Positions 18,801-32,000 of a stretch of 64,000 bases of DNA are shown one piece after another. Origin of the DNA: Symsagittifera roscoffensis (taxonomy: Eukaryota; Xenacoelomorpha; Acoela; Convolutidae); assembly GCF_963678635.1 (NCBI RefSeq), contig NC_087063.1:84057574-84121573 (forward strand), written 5' to 3'. Every line of letters starts with the position of its first letter. Position 1 is the first letter of the stretch. The notes under the pieces are model-generated. The model was not told the DNA's origin and ran no database searches. It saw only the letters and a list, made by a program, of their open reading frames with translations. The translations under genes were made by a program, and so were the position numbers.

Positions 18801-21800
18801 CTACTTTTTGCTTAAGATTTTGGTTGCGAAGCTGTAAAATAAAATACATCATGATCAATCTGGTTAAGATGTAAAACAAAATTTTTGTTCTCTTCATTTT
18901 GTATCTAATCTAGCCCTACATGAGAAAAACTTGTTTTGGGTTGTTTTGTTCGTTTTGACAGAATAATTTAAACCAGTACTGAAAAGTTTTTAAATAATTT
19001 ATTGGCAACGTACTATTTTTTCTGAAAAAATTCTGACCTCCGATCTGAAAATTGCTTAAAATAGTCAGACCGGTGCTAAATGAAGAATGTTTTGCAGCTA
19101 GAAGTTTGAAGTTATACTCAAAAAATTTGACCTCTGAAAAAATGCAATCTTTTTGGTTTGCTCATTTGACAATTCAAATGCAATTGCGAAAATTAGGTTG
19201 TACTTTCAACTCTGTTGCACTGTCTGGAATTCAGAAATGTTTCAAAAATTTAAGACGTTGCCCGATAAAAACGTCAAAAGCTAAGCCCCAGCATGAGTAA
19301 TTTCGGTACGTTAAACATCAAGACATCAAAAATGGCAACGAGCGCAAAAAAAACTTCGCTTAAGAAAAAAACATAGTCTGTAACACGGGGAAAAGTTAGA
19401 AATCATTAGAGAGTCTGGAAAACCTTTATTAGATCTTTTGAAATTCGCAAAAACAAAAAATTATTTATTGTTGCTTTTTTATTATTATTGTTACAACTAT
19501 TACCATGACTATTGTGATTTCTTATGATTATTAAAATGATTATTATGAGAATAATTATTATTTTTTGTATGATTATTCTGAATTAATGTTTAAAAATTTA
19601 ATATCAGCACTATCATACAGAAGTGAAGGGGAACCTCGCATCATTTGCACAACTCCACAAATATATCATTGCTAGCTAGCAAGAAAAAAAAATAAAACAA
19701 AAACAACAAGTTTAAAAATTTGAAAGAAAACATGATTACAAAAAATTCATATTTCATCTCTAATAATGTTCAATGCGAAAAAAAACACGTCCGATCTTCA
19801 ACCGCCGGCTTTAAAGTTGGAGTCAAAAAAAATTTTGAATCATAAACTTTCAAAACTACCATGTTTTAATAATCCTATTTTCATTCCAGAGGGAGCGTTA
19901 ATAGTATAAATTTTTAGTCACAAACCAGTAATATAAAGGCACGGTTTACTCACAAACCAAAAATATATAAATCATAAACATTTAGGCTGGACAATTTATA
20001 GGACAAAAAAGTGTCAGAGAGCAAAAACAAATTGGAATAATTTTCTTGAAACAGTAATCTTTTTTCACTCTTTTCATTCCAGCACTGAGCAGCCGCAATC
20101 CAATCGCCGGCATGAAGTAAAAACACAGGGCAAACAATTTTGCCCAAACCGTAAAAAAAATCAAACCGTAAAACAAAACCAAAAATTGTTTCTTTCGCAA
20201 AAAAACTTCCCTGATTTAGCAAAAAAGTGAAAAAAGATAATCAGAACAACTAGGTCAATTTTTTGTAATACGGAATGTTTTTGTGTTCTAGCTTTTGTTG
20301 GATTTAGTTTTTTACTGTTTCAAGCTGAGTTGATACCTCTATCATAATGATTTTTTAAATGAAATTGTTTTTTTTTGTTCCGACCACAGAATTTTTATAT
20401 TCGGGCCGTCTTTCTTAGCTTTTTTTTACTACTTCAAGAAAACCGCAAGAACTACCTGATGGTCAGGTTTAGCATCACATTTTTGATCGCGATTAAGATT
20501 ATTAAAAAATTTGAAACAAAAATTTCTCAGTGTCGAGAAAAATTGGTCTGAACATTTTCGATTTTCAGAATAATTTAAGTGAAATTTTTTGAATTTGGAA
20601 AACATTGATTGACTTCCCAACTCCATTCAAATTCCACGTCATTTTAGCTAGTATTACTTCCAACATTTTGAAATTTTCCTCCGTATTCGAAGTAGCTTTT
20701 TGACTGTTTTTTTTTCATGACTTATTGTGGTTGAAACAATTAACAATTTCTGCTACTTGCACAGCAACCGGTTTGTTTTGTTTTCACCAAATTTTTAATG
20801 AAAATGGACCTTATTCGAATTTTTTATTTTTTTTATGGCAGGTTGCCCCGAATTTTCGTGCAAATGTTCTGAACTTTTTAAAAATAGATTTTGGGGCTGA
20901 AAGAGCAAGAATTCTATTTATCCCTAAAGATCATTCTTGGTGGTACCTGAGAGGCAAAAAAAACTTGCAAAGAATAAAATAGTTAAATGGATAGGCAAGT
21001 AGCGCAGAACGCTGCCACCATAGTTTTGTTTTCCTAAGTAAAGCAATTCGAACTGTTTTCCTTAAACATCCACAAAAAATGACGAAACCATAACTAATTG
21101 TATCAAAATTAGCCGGTTGTTGTGCAATGAGCAAAAAGAAATCAAATCGCTCTCTTGTTTTCAGTTTTTTTTTCAGAAAAAAATCTCTTTTTAAGGCGGG
21201 GAGAGACTGAAGACAAACTTTAAGTACCAATTATTTATAACTTACTTGTCTAAAATTTCTCTGAAACATGAAATTATGATGATATGAAAAATATAAAGTC
21301 AAAAAAAGTTGTCTGGAAGCGAAGGAATAAGGAATATTTTGATGCAGAAATTTTTTTAATATTTTTTCCTTTGAGCATAGTTTAGTCCAGTACTTAGACG
21401 CTTGAGTATCACACATCAGCCGACTTCAGTATAAAAACAGCATAAGAGTGAAACCTGTGAAGTATAACGACACGGTTGCGAGTGCTTTCGTTTTTTTTGT
21501 TTTCCAAGCAAAACCGGGTACCACAAACAATCATCGTAGCGGGGCGAGAAAAAACTAGTTTGCAAAACTTAGTTTAATTTCAAGCAAAAAGGTCTCATTA
21601 GAACATTTTTGATTCAAAATGTACAAAAATTTGTTCTGTTCCATGGAACTTAAATTTTGTACATCTAATTGGGAACTCGTTCCATAAGATCTATTCGCTC
21701 GGATTAGAGTAAAATTTCCAAATCAATTTTTCTTCATTAGCTTCACTTAGCGTTTCCTTGACAATAATTTTTTTTTAATCAAAAAAAATGTTCTGCAAAA

Positions 21801-23465
21801 AATAAAAAAGGTTCAGAAAAAATTTTCTGACTCCTTTTCGTTTTAAACTTTTTATCGGCAATTGTTACTTATGCTTAGCTGTTTAAAGTTTTACGCGTTC
21901 GTATAAATCTCTCATCACGCCATGCTCAAAGAAATTTTTTTCTTAGTTTTTTATGAGCGTGGTCGCAAAACCATGTACTATTTGCACAAGAACCGTATTC
22001 TGGTTAACTACATTGATTTGGCTTTGTTCCGGAGTTTTTGATTGCCGTTACTCCAAATAATTCGTTCTTTCACATTGAAGAAATGATTAATTGAAAATGA
22101 TACTACTTACTCTTTCAGCTTCTTCACACCAAAATATCGGGGCTGAAGAATCCTCAGATCTAAAATTTACGGCAAGATTTTAGTATTGGACGTGAAGATT
22201 GCTATCTGTTGAAAAAAATTGAATAAAACTGTCTTATGTGGTTTGGATGGCAGTTTTTGTTTTGGTGGCATCTTTTTTTTGATGCAGCCGCCTTTTGAGG
22301 GGGGAATTTTCCTCTAAGTCAGTTTGGCAGTTTTTTCGAGCTTTCAGAAAAGTTTTCGGTTTGCCAAAATTAGTTTTTATGATATTTATAATTGAAACGT
22401 CAACAAGCAATTTGGAAAAACTACCAAAAAAATTCAATTATTTACCTACAAAATTCGCATAAATATTTTTAGGAAGAACGCAAAAACTTCAATTTTCGAT
22501 TCAATTTACACAGTTTTTTAAAACGTAAGTTTTACCCCTATGAAAAAAGGGAGAAAAAAAGGGAGAAAAAAGCAATAAAACCACGCAAAGATAAAGTATT
22601 AAGAGCCAGTCTGTTGGTTTTGGTTGTTCAGGCAAAAAAATAAAATCTTGAAAAGCAAACGCATTTTTGTCGAACTGAGTTTGTTCAAGGCATGGAAAGA
22701 AGCCGACAAAAGTTGTAAGAAAATTTTATAGATTTAATAAATAAATAATTTGTTTAGCAGAAGTTGAATCAAAAACAGTTTTTCTTCCCTTTTGAATTAA
22801 TTTGATTGACCTGAAAATCTGGTAAACTAGTTTTTTGAGCCAATTATGAAAAATCTAAAATCCAAAAAATTAAGGAGAGTAGATTGTCAAAGAGACATGT
22901 ACTTTTTAAAAACTTTACGCCAAAAAAAAGACATTTCAAATTGTTATTTCGCTGTCAGTATTCTTCCGTAACTTCTCAGCAAGACTGCTTGTATCAGCGC
23001 AAATACCTGATTGTACTGACTGCCGTATAACTTTGGTGTATGACCGAAGACTTGGTTTTTGCTTGAAAAATGAATTAGCATTCATTATTGTCCCTAATTG
23101 GTCAAATTGGTAGTCTTTAAACCCCCATTATTTCACAAAATAATTACGAAAGCAGCAGAACTTTTCGAAGGACAAAAAAACCTCGTCAAAAATTACTAGT
23201 TAAAAAGTGAAAATTGGTCTGGAGAAAAAACCACCCCGACCACCGTCACTTTCTTCAAAAGTCGGACCAATAACGAAGTCAATACCTCATAAGAAAAGTT
23301 TCATTTTGTTTAGCTGAAACAATGTAAAAACCGTCAGTTCACCTAAAATTTTACTATTGTTAATTGCAATATTTGCTATTCGGATTGCAGTTTTGTGGGC
23401 TTAATGTCCGAGACTCGATCTAGCTTTGGGCAGTGAAAAATGCTTCTAATAGTTTCATTATACCC
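18801..23465. other. AT-rich region without a convincing gene
   Basis: Open frames of 60-100 codons occur on both strands, but all have low-complexity Phe/Lys/Leu-rich compositions typical of translated AT-rich DNA. No tandem array, RNA gene or known element was recognised. Confidence 0.5.
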
Positions 23466-25079
23466 TCAGCTATTCTTTCCTTTGCCAGAGTTATCAACGA
23501 AAAAATTGTAAACAGCTTTCCTACCTTTGTCAACGTTTTTGTTGAGCCAGAAGAAGTTTTTATCTGCTGCATTTGGTAGAAAACTGACGAAGAAATCCAA
23601 CAGCTGTTGTAGTTGACCTGATGGCAACATCTCATTGTTTCCTCCGCCTTCTTCCTCAGTCAGACAAACTGGCTGGCCGATTAATGCACAGCATACCAGC
23701 ACCCGCAGATCGCTAGGTTGTTTGTGCAATTTCTCTGCGAATCCTTTGTCAGAGAAGCTGAGCTTTGAAAGCTTTTTGCCGGCCGTATGACAAAGACGTT
23801 TACCATGTGACACGTGGTTACAAGGCTTCAGTGACCTTATATTTGACTGGTTCGTTTCTGGTTTTCGTTCAGCACTGCTCGCTTGATTTCCTTTCTTAGG
23901 TTTGTAATTCAAGTTGTCATTGTTTACAATTTCGGAAACTTCTGCAGGTAAATTTGGCTGCAGCTGCAGAAGCTTCGGATCCACTGAGTTCTGGTTAATT
24001 ATTTGTGGTCGATATGCTACATAGTTTTCATGGCCATTTTCTTCAGGAGTGGGTTCAACCGGTGTCCCACTAAGTGCTAAGTTGAACTCAGATGTTGATT
24101 GGTTATTAACCTGGTCCGAATCTAGAGCAGTTAGATGGCTTCCACTAGTGCCAGCCGTGAACAAATCACTAGAACTTCCTTTCAAACTATTTGTACCGCT
24201 TTTGAAACTGCTGCTGCATACAGATTTGAACCGACTTCGGCTTATGGTCGGCTTCTCGTGTTTAACCATCGCCAGGTGGTTCGCAAACAATGAGTAAACA
24301 ACAGATCCGAAGGCGAATCCTTCCCGTTCAATGTTTGCTTTTCCCATTTCATGTCTTTCCGGCTTTCGATCTTTGAACTTACCAAATTCGGTGTCGTTAT
24401 TATCAATGTAAAACATCTCACAGCATGTGTCAAATATTTTTGCATGTTGCGCTACCGACTTTAAAATGTGGGAACTCTTGCAGCCGAGGAGGACATCGAA
24501 CTTCGGGAGACTGTCAAAGTTTCGAATTCGGAAATTATCCATGTCCTTGTCAATGTCGCCTCTGTTGGGCCACTTTTGCATAGGACATTCGGTTTCGGTT
24601 GAGGATTCGGATTCGCCATTTCCGACTAACTCTCGTCTAGCCGCCCGACAACCTTTATGCATACTGTGTAGTTTTTCAAGTAAATCTTTTTCGAGGCTAG
24701 TGTTATTGGGTTTCTCCTTGAACTGATCATCACGGTAACCACAGAAGTATTGTTCGTAAATTGCCATTCTCAATTTTCTTAGAGCTATTCTCGTTTTGTT
24801 CTCCTCGTCGTGATAATAGTCGGCACTATATCCATCCTTTTCTAGCTTCGTTCGTTTCTCGGAATACTTGTTTACAGAATGATGAAACTCTTCGCACTTT
24901 TTGATGTATTCCTTGAGTTGATAAAAATGGAACACAAGGTTGGCTTCTTTCATTTCTTCAACCAGCTCCCTCAGGGTCTGCATCCAGTGACGTCTCGCCA
25001 CTGTCATTTTGTCAAAGTCGGAACTTACGAACACTATGCAACAAGCTTTCACATTTCCGCGCGCATGCAAGTCATAGAG
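23466..25079 (-). CDS. Unrecognised large protein or exon
   Basis: The frame runs from an acceptor-like site (GATTTTTTAAAG, with AG at 25081-25080) to a TAG just before 23480, about 535 codons. The first in-frame ATG gives MTVARRHWMQ, but upstream codons (LYDLHARGNVKACCIVFVS) look protein-like, so a 5' exon is likely further right. The N-terminal 150 residues look helical and charged. Near 24400-24560 is a stretch with PKFDVLLGCKSSHIL and CCEMFYIDNNDTEFG. The middle is Ser/Thr/Asn/Pro-rich and probably disordered. The last 100 residues include LVCCALIGQPVCL and QLLDFFVSFLPN. Base composition is richer in G and C than the flanks, which supports real coding. I recognise no domain. It may be a host gene or part of a mobile element. 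Confidence 0.6.
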   Translation of the reverse strand, partial: LYDLHARGNVKACCIVFVSSDFDKMTVARRHWMQTLRELVEEMKEANLVFHFYQLKEYIKKCEEFHHSVNKYSEKRTKLEKDGYSADYYHDEENKTRIALRKLRMAIYEQYFCGYRDDQFKEKPNNTSLEKDLLEKLHSMHKGCRAARRELVGNGESESSTETECPMQKWPNRGDIDKDMDNFRIRNFDSLPKFDVLLGCKSSHILKSVAQHAKIFDTCCEMFYIDNNDTEFGKFKDRKPERHEMGKANIEREGFAFGSVVYSLFANHLAMVKHEKPTISRSRFKSVCSSSFKSGTNSLKGSSSDLFTAGTSGSHLTALDSDQVNNQSTSEFNLALSGTPVEPTPEENGHENYVAYRPQIINQNSVDPKLLQLQPNLPAEVSEIVNNDNLNYKPKKGNQASSAERKPETNQSNIRSLKPCNHVSHGKRLCHTAGKKLSKLSFSDKGFAEKLHKQPSDLRVLVCCALIGQPVCLTEEEGGGNNEMLPSGQLQQLLDFFVSFLPNAADKNFFWLNKNVDKGRKAVYNFFVDNSGKGKNS

Positions 25080-26280
25080 CTTTAAAAAATCAAAACATCT
25101 TTATGATAATGTCGAAATCTACATGCTAAAAAGTGACCCTGCTAAAACCAATTTTTGATTTTAAGGGAGTTTGTTTTAAAAGAGGTTTTTGGCTTTCAAT
25201 CAGTTTGTTACCGAGCAAGACCACGTGGTGTGGAAACATCTGGTCTGGAGTTATCGAGCAAATTTTAAAATGCAATTTGGCACAAAAGCTTCTTAAAACA
25301 GTTTTTGATTGTAATTCTACGATGGGTGAGAAACTGGAAAGAGCTGCATTAAGTCTAACCACAGTCAAAGCTTGCTTCGTAAATTAAAGTAGCAATCATT
25401 TACACATTCCACTACAATAATTTTTTCTAAGACTCTTAAATAACAAATTTATAAAAAGAATACAGACTTCAACAGGGATAGCCGGTTTCGATGCAGTTAG
25501 CAGAGAATGTTCCGACCATTCAAATATTTGGCTCTTTTCCAGTTCCCCTTTTTCAAAATACCGAGTTTTATATTTGTTTTACGTGTTATTACGGCTAAAT
25601 GCGTGATGTTGTGCTGTAAAGTATGAAGAACAAATCTGTTCACAGTTGATTTGTTCACCACGCCAAGTTTCATTGCATTATGACAATAGTAAATAGATTT
25701 TTCAAAATTGAATTTGAAAGGGGGGAAAACTGGAAAAGAGCCAAATATTTTTTTTCAAAAGAAAATTTTTTTTTGCGTGTGGGTTGTGATGAGACAACTA
25801 ATTGAACGAGTAGACAAACTGTGAATTTGTCATAATTGGCCACGGTTGTCTTCGAAAAGAAAAGAGCAAGCAAAAAATGAAAAAAAAAACTCGTATTTTG
25901 TTTTGCAGAATAAAGTTTGAATAACCAATCTTGTTTGCATAATGTTTAAATAACCAATCAAAAATGATTTACTTAGACCTACTCGCCCGCTTTACTCGCT
26001 CAGCAATTCATTTGATGCTATTAAGTTATCCTGAGCATAAATTGAAACGTATTGTAATACAAGATGGAACGAACTCCGTCCGTAAGAAAAATTTTCCGAA
26101 CACCAATGATTTGAATAAGATGCAATAGGAACTAATCGTTCTGATAAGAAATACATTCAACCCCAAAATGATTGTGATATGTGAAGTACCGCCCATTTTG
26201 AATAACAATGAAGCAAATTCAACAGTTGAAACCTACAACAGCTCTGAAATGAAAACTACGATTTCAAAAATTAAGGATTT
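25080..26280. other. Non-coding stretch with a 25.5-kb foldback repeat
   Basis: Apart from the inverted repeat listed separately, only short chance frames are present (for example 25126-25387 on both strands). An upstream exon of the 23466-25079 gene may lie here but cannot be picked out. Confidence 0.4.
25522..25750. mobile_element. Inverted-repeat element (perfect 23-bp arms)
   Basis: AAATATTTGGCTCTTTTCCAGTT spans 25522-25544 (ends AAATATTT and CCAGTT) and its exact inverse lies at 25728-25750. Weaker pairing continues inward (CCCCTTTTTCAAAAT against a TTTTCAAAATTGAATTTGAAAGGGG type sequence). The 229-bp whole resembles a MITE or foldback; no target duplication is clear. Confidence 0.65.
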
Positions 26281-26287
26281 TATTTTT

Positions 26288-26685
26288 TAAAAGTGGCGTT
26301 TTCCGTTTTCAAAAAAGACATTTTAACAAAAAAAAATAAAGTTAATGTTTTAAGGCACTTTTGGAGTTTTTTTAACCAAAATTTTTTTAAACCAAAATGG
26401 TTGGCGCGCATACCCCCTTAAATTTATTGGATAGTGGCCCCCAAGGATTTTCGTTTTTAAAAGTGACGTTTTCCGTCTTTAAAAGGGACATTTTAACTTA
26501 AAAAAAATAATTAAAAGTGACGTTTTAGGGAACTTTTGGAGCAATTTTAGCAAAATTTTGCCTTTGTTGGCGCGCATTCCCTCCCTAAATTTAGTGGGTA
26601 ATGGTCCCCAAGGTTCCCTGGTCAAGAGGTCGAATTCCTGGGGGAGTAATGTCCAAGAGCCCTCTAAAACCGCCCCTCGTACAAA
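26288..26685 (-). mobile_element. Diverged repeat related to the GGGGCGG MITE family
   Basis: Two imperfect units begin at TAAAAGTGGCGTTTTCCG (26288) and TAAAAGTGACGTTTTCCG (26458), 170 bp apart. Each continues to TTGGCGCGCAT, an AAATTTA run and a CCCCAAGG block. The right end, AAAACCGCCCCTCG (about 26667-26679), is the inverse of the start of the 17238 element (GGGGCGGTTTTAGGGG). It is probably a related insertion on the opposite strand with an internal duplication. Confidence 0.5.
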
Positions 26686-27116
26686 TATTTTTTGTAATAA
26701 CTTACGCCCTATGAATTTGTATTTAATTCCGTCCGAACTAGTATTTAAATCCCCCTAATTTATCAGCATTAACGAATGTTGATTATATGTGCAACTTAAT
26801 TAAGACAACATTTTTGTTTGTAAGAAATGTTCACTGAATGTTGTTCAAAACAAAAGTAAGGAAACACTTTGTGCAACACTGAATATTGAAAAGACTGGTC
26901 GATCAAAAACTTCTGGTCTCGAATTAACCAAAATAAATTCAGCTTGTCCAATCGAAAATTACGGACTAATAACTTTGATTGAAAAAAGAGGTCAACATGA
27001 AGTCAAAAATAAGGGAGTACAAGTACACTAGTAGACAAAATTTAAAACAAATTCACTTTTTTCTCTGGAAAGTTTTTTAATTTAACATTAATTTTGGACA
27101 CTGTTTTGTTCAAATT

Positions 27117-27332
27117 TTACTTATTTTTTAGATCGACCGACTGACTGTAAATGATCTGAACTACCCTCACGGAGAGTCTCAATTTTCGTTACTTATTTCT
27201 TAGATCGACCGACTGACTGTAAATGATCTGAACTACCCTCACGGAGAGTCTCAATTTTCGTTACTTATTTCTTAGATCGACCGACTGACTGTAAATGATC
27301 TGAACTACCCTCACGGAGAGTCTCAATTTTCG
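27117..27332. repeat. Three tandem copies of a 72-bp unit
   Basis: Units start at TTACTTATT 27117, 27189 and 27261, with GATCGACCGACTGACTG at 27131, 27203 and 27275. The copies are nearly identical; the first has TTTTTT for TTTCTT. The unit has no evident coding role. Confidence 0.95.
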
Positions 27333-28049
27333 TTTTGAAGCAATTTCTTCAACTTTCCAGGTCTGAAAGTGCCAGTTTTTATCATTTATAAGAAGTTTTT
27401 TCAAAAGTCTGAAATTATTTAAAAAAACAACAGAGACGAGGAAAATTGTCACACTGAGTTTTGCCATTTTTGCATTGAAAGGTACGCTATCATTTTTTTC
27501 TTCCTTCATTCGAAAAAGTGTTCACTCTCATAGAAAACCGAATAAAAATGGTGCAAACTGGCTTTTTCAGACCTGGAAATTCAAGTAAGTGTTTCAAATT
27601 TAAGGTTTTTAGGAAGGGTAGTAGCTTACATCTCTTGCAGTCGTTCAATCCAAACCATTTTATAAAAATTTCAGTAATTGTTGTCGAAAATTGTCTTTAA
27701 AATCTGGTGGTTTAAATAGTGAAAACCTGATTTGCGTTTAATTTTGTCGACTAGTGTATGTAGAAGATAAACATCAGCTAACACTTCGAGAAATTTTGTG
27801 AATAAATCGAGACACGAAGTGTCGAGATGTGAACGAATTTCGATATACAATGTAGGCTGTTGCTTATCTGGTATGAAATTGAGCAAAACTCTAAATTGAA
27901 AACTTTTCCCGCAACTTTTTCTATTTGGTTGATCGCTCTAGGAAAGATATTGATTTAGTGTTCCAAATTTTGCACTAGTTTTTCAAAAATGGCAGAAAGT
28001 AATCTGAGCACATATGTTTTATAGCTTGAGATATCCTTAAATGACTATC

Positions 28050-28583
28050 TTAGTCTCGAACCTTGAAAAGTGTGCCCAGGCAATACAGCATCAGTGGTTT
28101 GCCGTTATCCGTCATTATCTGGTCATGTTTGCCGCCTATTTCCATTTCTTTATAAAACTGGGCTTCATTTTTCAAAGACAAATTCCCCTCACTCGCTGGA
28201 ATACAAGGGTGGCTCGACAAAAACTCTCTCGCCAGTCGTTTTTTGATGCAGGATTCTTCGGAATTTTCGCCCAAATTGCTCTGGGTGAATTCGGGATAAG
28301 TGTACAAAGTTTTGGCACCTTCGAGTTCACAGAACTCACAAATGAACAAATATCCGCGCTCCTGGAATATTTCGGATAGTTTTTTACTGCCGCTTTGCTG
28401 CGCCGAGTTGGTATTTTGGCGATTGCCAAACATTGTTTTGAACATAGCAAAAGTTGTTAAAAGCAAGGAAATATACAAAAATTGAAATGAATTATTGGTA
28501 ATACAAGCACCCAATGCAATACAGAACGCAAAAATGAGATGTCGATTCAAAAATATTAAACTTTGTTTAGAATGATTGCTCAT
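28050..28583 (-). CDS. Possible small membrane protein or exon, unrecognised
   Basis: 177 codons on the - strand. The N-terminal 50 residues include two hydrophobic stretches (LIFAFCIALGACI and FLYISLLLTTFAMF). The remainder is soluble-looking, with FICEFCELEGAKTLYTY and a C-x2-C pair. It could end in a donor-like site (TTTTCAAGGTTCGA) near 28062 rather than at the stop. Overlapping open frames on both strands in this stretch weaken the case, and no family was recognised. Confidence 0.3.
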   Translation of the reverse strand: MSNHSKQSLIFLNRHLIFAFCIALGACITNNSFQFLYISLLLTTFAMFKTMFGNRQNTNSAQQSGSKKLSEIFQERGYLFICEFCELEGAKTLYTYPEFTQSNLGENSEESCIKKRLAREFLSSHPCIPASEGNLSLKNEAQFYKEMEIGGKHDQIMTDNGKPLMLYCLGTLFKVRD

Positions 28584-28994
28584 GAAAGACTACAACACAT
28601 TTCATGCTAACAAAACAAATTCAATTGTTGTAGATTGCAATAGCAAATGTTTGGTCAGATTTGCCGTATTTGGTTTTCATTTTAAATTGTGCCTTAAAGC
28701 TTCAAGATGGGTTTCATATTGTAGGTTTTTCCAAAGTTCAAGGAGTTCTAGGAGATTACTTTTGTGCATCACTTCCGGGTTGCAATTTTTGTTGCTGCAA
28801 GTAGACCTTATCTTTTAACAGATCAGGTATTTTTTTGCGTTTGGTACATTTCGTATATCATATTTTCTAACACTAACAAAAAACCTAGGATTTTCGGGTA
28901 GATGGCGAGTTGGGGGTCATTTGCAAAATAATTTAGTCTGCAAAAAATCTTCAAATTGAGGGTGATTGAAAATGACAACTAAGATGTACCCTTA

Positions 28995-29007
28995 GGGGGG
29001 GGGGGGG
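28995..29007 (+). repeat. Run of 13 G residues
   Basis: A homopolymer G run in AT-rich DNA, directly after ACCCTTA. It is a likely spot for length variation or sequencing error. Confidence 0.9.
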
Positions 29008-32000
29008 ATGAGACCCTCATGCGCATTTATGAAATGGCGAAAGTTTGAATGTGTTCGGCCACTTCCAACAAAACCTTTGTCAAAGATGTATTTTTGCACC
29101 GTTTTCTTTGTATATTTTGAAATCAATTTTGCGGCAAAAATTTAGTTCTTCGGATTTGCATATTTATGTTAAGAAAATTTTTTAACCTAACTAGCCCGCT
29201 GCTGGTGCTAGATAAATAGGACTGCAAGACATTAAAACGATATGACATTTAGACGAAAAATGAAATGTAGAACCAGTTCAAACAAGTTTCTATTATATAA
29301 TTTGATATTTATCTCTGTAAAGTATTTAAAGTAAACAATCCAGATTCAGTATTAAGACTTATGAAATTTTGTAAAGCTGAAACTATTCATAATTTCAGCC
29401 AGAGAAGTTATAAGTTAGCTTGGAAAGCAGTTGCCTCTTTCTCTCCTCTAACTTCACAAGAATACCAGTATATACTAGATCTATCTATTATAGGAAATAT
29501 AAGAGTAAGATTAATATCGTTATTAGACTAAGAAGTTGCACGAATCTATCCGGCCAAAAAAAGGTAGCGTGACTAACAGACAGTGTACCCTATCCAAAAT
29601 TACTCAATGAGAAGGCCATATTGGACTTCAACTCAGATTTATTACATGTAAATTGAAGTGTTCGAACTTAAGAGAACTATATTTTTCAAAAAAAAAACAA
29701 CTAGAGTTTGCGTGCGGTGTCGGCTTAGGGCAGAGGTGTTCATTAATGATTTGCAATATAATTGTTGAATCAAAATGAATAATTGAAATAGTGAAAAAGC
29801 CAACAATCACTTATTTTCAATTATTGTAACTATTGTCAACAGAGTGAAAACAGTTTCGGGTGAAATCTTAGTAGTAAATGTGTGAGGGAGAGTGGGGGGT
29901 TCCCCATGTTTTAAGATAGGGAAAAAATTTCCGGTACCGCTGGCTATGTATAAAGATAAAGAATAGGTTTTCTTATTGTATTATGATAATTAAAATTTTT
30001 TCCATTGTATTAAGATAGGGAATAGAAATGATAGGGTTTCAGTGTGATGGTAAGAGAATGGTAAGAAAAACGACATTTTTTTTGGTTTTTCCCTAGTTTT
30101 TTCGTAAAACTCCGGGCGCGCGTTAACTAATTGGTAGGTAAAATCAATGATTAATTAAGTGTAGATTGTGAAATGAAGGTCTTGCAATTAGTTTTTTGTT
30201 TCATGGTAAGTCAATGGTAAAACTTTTTGGCAAAAACTTAGATTTTTCTCAAAACGATTGAAATTTTTTCAAAAAAAGTTCAAAACACAATAAGATTTGA
30301 TATAATTTGCCATATTAATTTTTTAATTAGATAACCTAAGTCTTCAAAACACTGCTTTATTTACCTGAATCTATTCTGAAACCTAACTGAAACGCAGCTG
30401 AAGCTGCCGAATACTCGAAAAAATGGTCAAAATTTGAAAACTGTTACGTACAAAACATCAAGGTAGACTCAGCATCTGTCCAAATTTTAATTTTTTACGC
30501 TCAATATCTACTTTGCTACTAATTCTCTGTTCTAGAAGATATTTATGTTGTAAACCAAAATCAGCTCAAAAAAAATAATTTTTAATTTCAATTTTGAAAT
30601 GCTGTTGAAAATTTCCGTGTTTCGATTCTAACTTGGAGTTTTATAAGATTAATCAAATTTCGTTTGAAAGAGACAAAATAAAAATAAAAATATATACAAT
30701 TCGAAAAAATCAAGTCACGGGTGATTTCTGAGAAAAATTGTATTTTCTATTATTTTACCATGAACACATATTATATCAAATTTTCTATCACAATTATCAT
30801 CCTAGGTTCGTATATGAAACAGGTTTGGAGAAATTTCTATGTCAAATTTCAAAACCTGTATCTGTTTTTTAACTGAATTGGTGGATACATACACTTTTCT
30901 GATAAGCTTTTCTAATACACTTAGCACTAATTTAGCACTAAAAAATAACTTTTTGGAAAAAATGTATCAAATAGCCGATCTTTTTTGTCTCCCAAACAAA
31001 ATTCAAGGAAATCTGCTTGAAAACTTTACGTTTTCCTTAATTTCACCTAATTCATTGAACGATAGAAACAAAAGCCCGATAAAATTCTTATCGATGTGTA
31101 TACTTGCCAGTTTTGACTTTCGATTTTTCTTAGACTATAATTCATAACCTAAAATCAAGAACAATTTTAACGAAATTCACAAATAAATAAAATGAATTTG
31201 AACAATATTTTCCTGCACACTCAAAACTAATATATGATTGGATTCTGCTTGATCTAGCAACTCTCAATTTATTGTTTTTCAACCCAATTTGAATAAAATT
31301 TTGCTCAAAATATGAATTTTAGATTGAAAACTGTATCATTTCAACGAACGTTTTCTAATCCAAAGCAAATTTAACATCAAAATACCCATTTTTACTAAGA
31401 AACTTCTGAATCAGATAACTGTGTATTCTTCTGTGTTCCCTTATATTTTTGATATGTTCGAAAAGATTTAGTTCAGAGTTAAATAATTATTATTCTGGAA
31501 CTTCTAGCAAAAACATCTCATTCTTTTCTTTTATTCGTCAATTTTAAAATTTTTTTCTAAAGTCGTTGGAAAACATAAAAAAAAACTTAAGAATCTCTAT
31601 AGCCTTCAATAGTCTGGTTACGAACACGGTACACCAAGAACGTATTCGAAGACAACAAACTAGGAAACTTAAAAAAAGGTAGCTAGGCAAAACAATTCAT
31701 ATAGTCAATGTTTTAGAAATATCTTGTACTTTATAAAAAAAAAATTAGTAATTACGTTTCCACTCTTTCGATTATAATATGTACTTTAGTTGTAATTTCA
31801 ACACAACCGATTCGCTGTAAGAGCTCTACTATTTCAGTTATTACTGTACATGAAAAATTTTTGGATTGATTTTCATTGAGAGTTTCACGACAATTTGAAC
31901 TCGATTGTCAAAAAGTAATTATCAATTTTGTTTGGTTCTTGTATTTCATTGTTTGTTCTTAATAATTTTTCAATAAATTGAGTTTTTGATTGGTAACATA

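Noticed and set aside
25440-25510. GGTTTCGATGC, which recalls a tRNA T-arm
   Set aside because: No D-arm, anticodon arm or acceptor pairing could be found around it.
28041-28450. Overlapping + strand (28041-28379) and second - strand (28172-28450) frames
   Set aside because: At most one frame can be coding here; the longest - strand frame with an ATG was listed instead, at low confidence.
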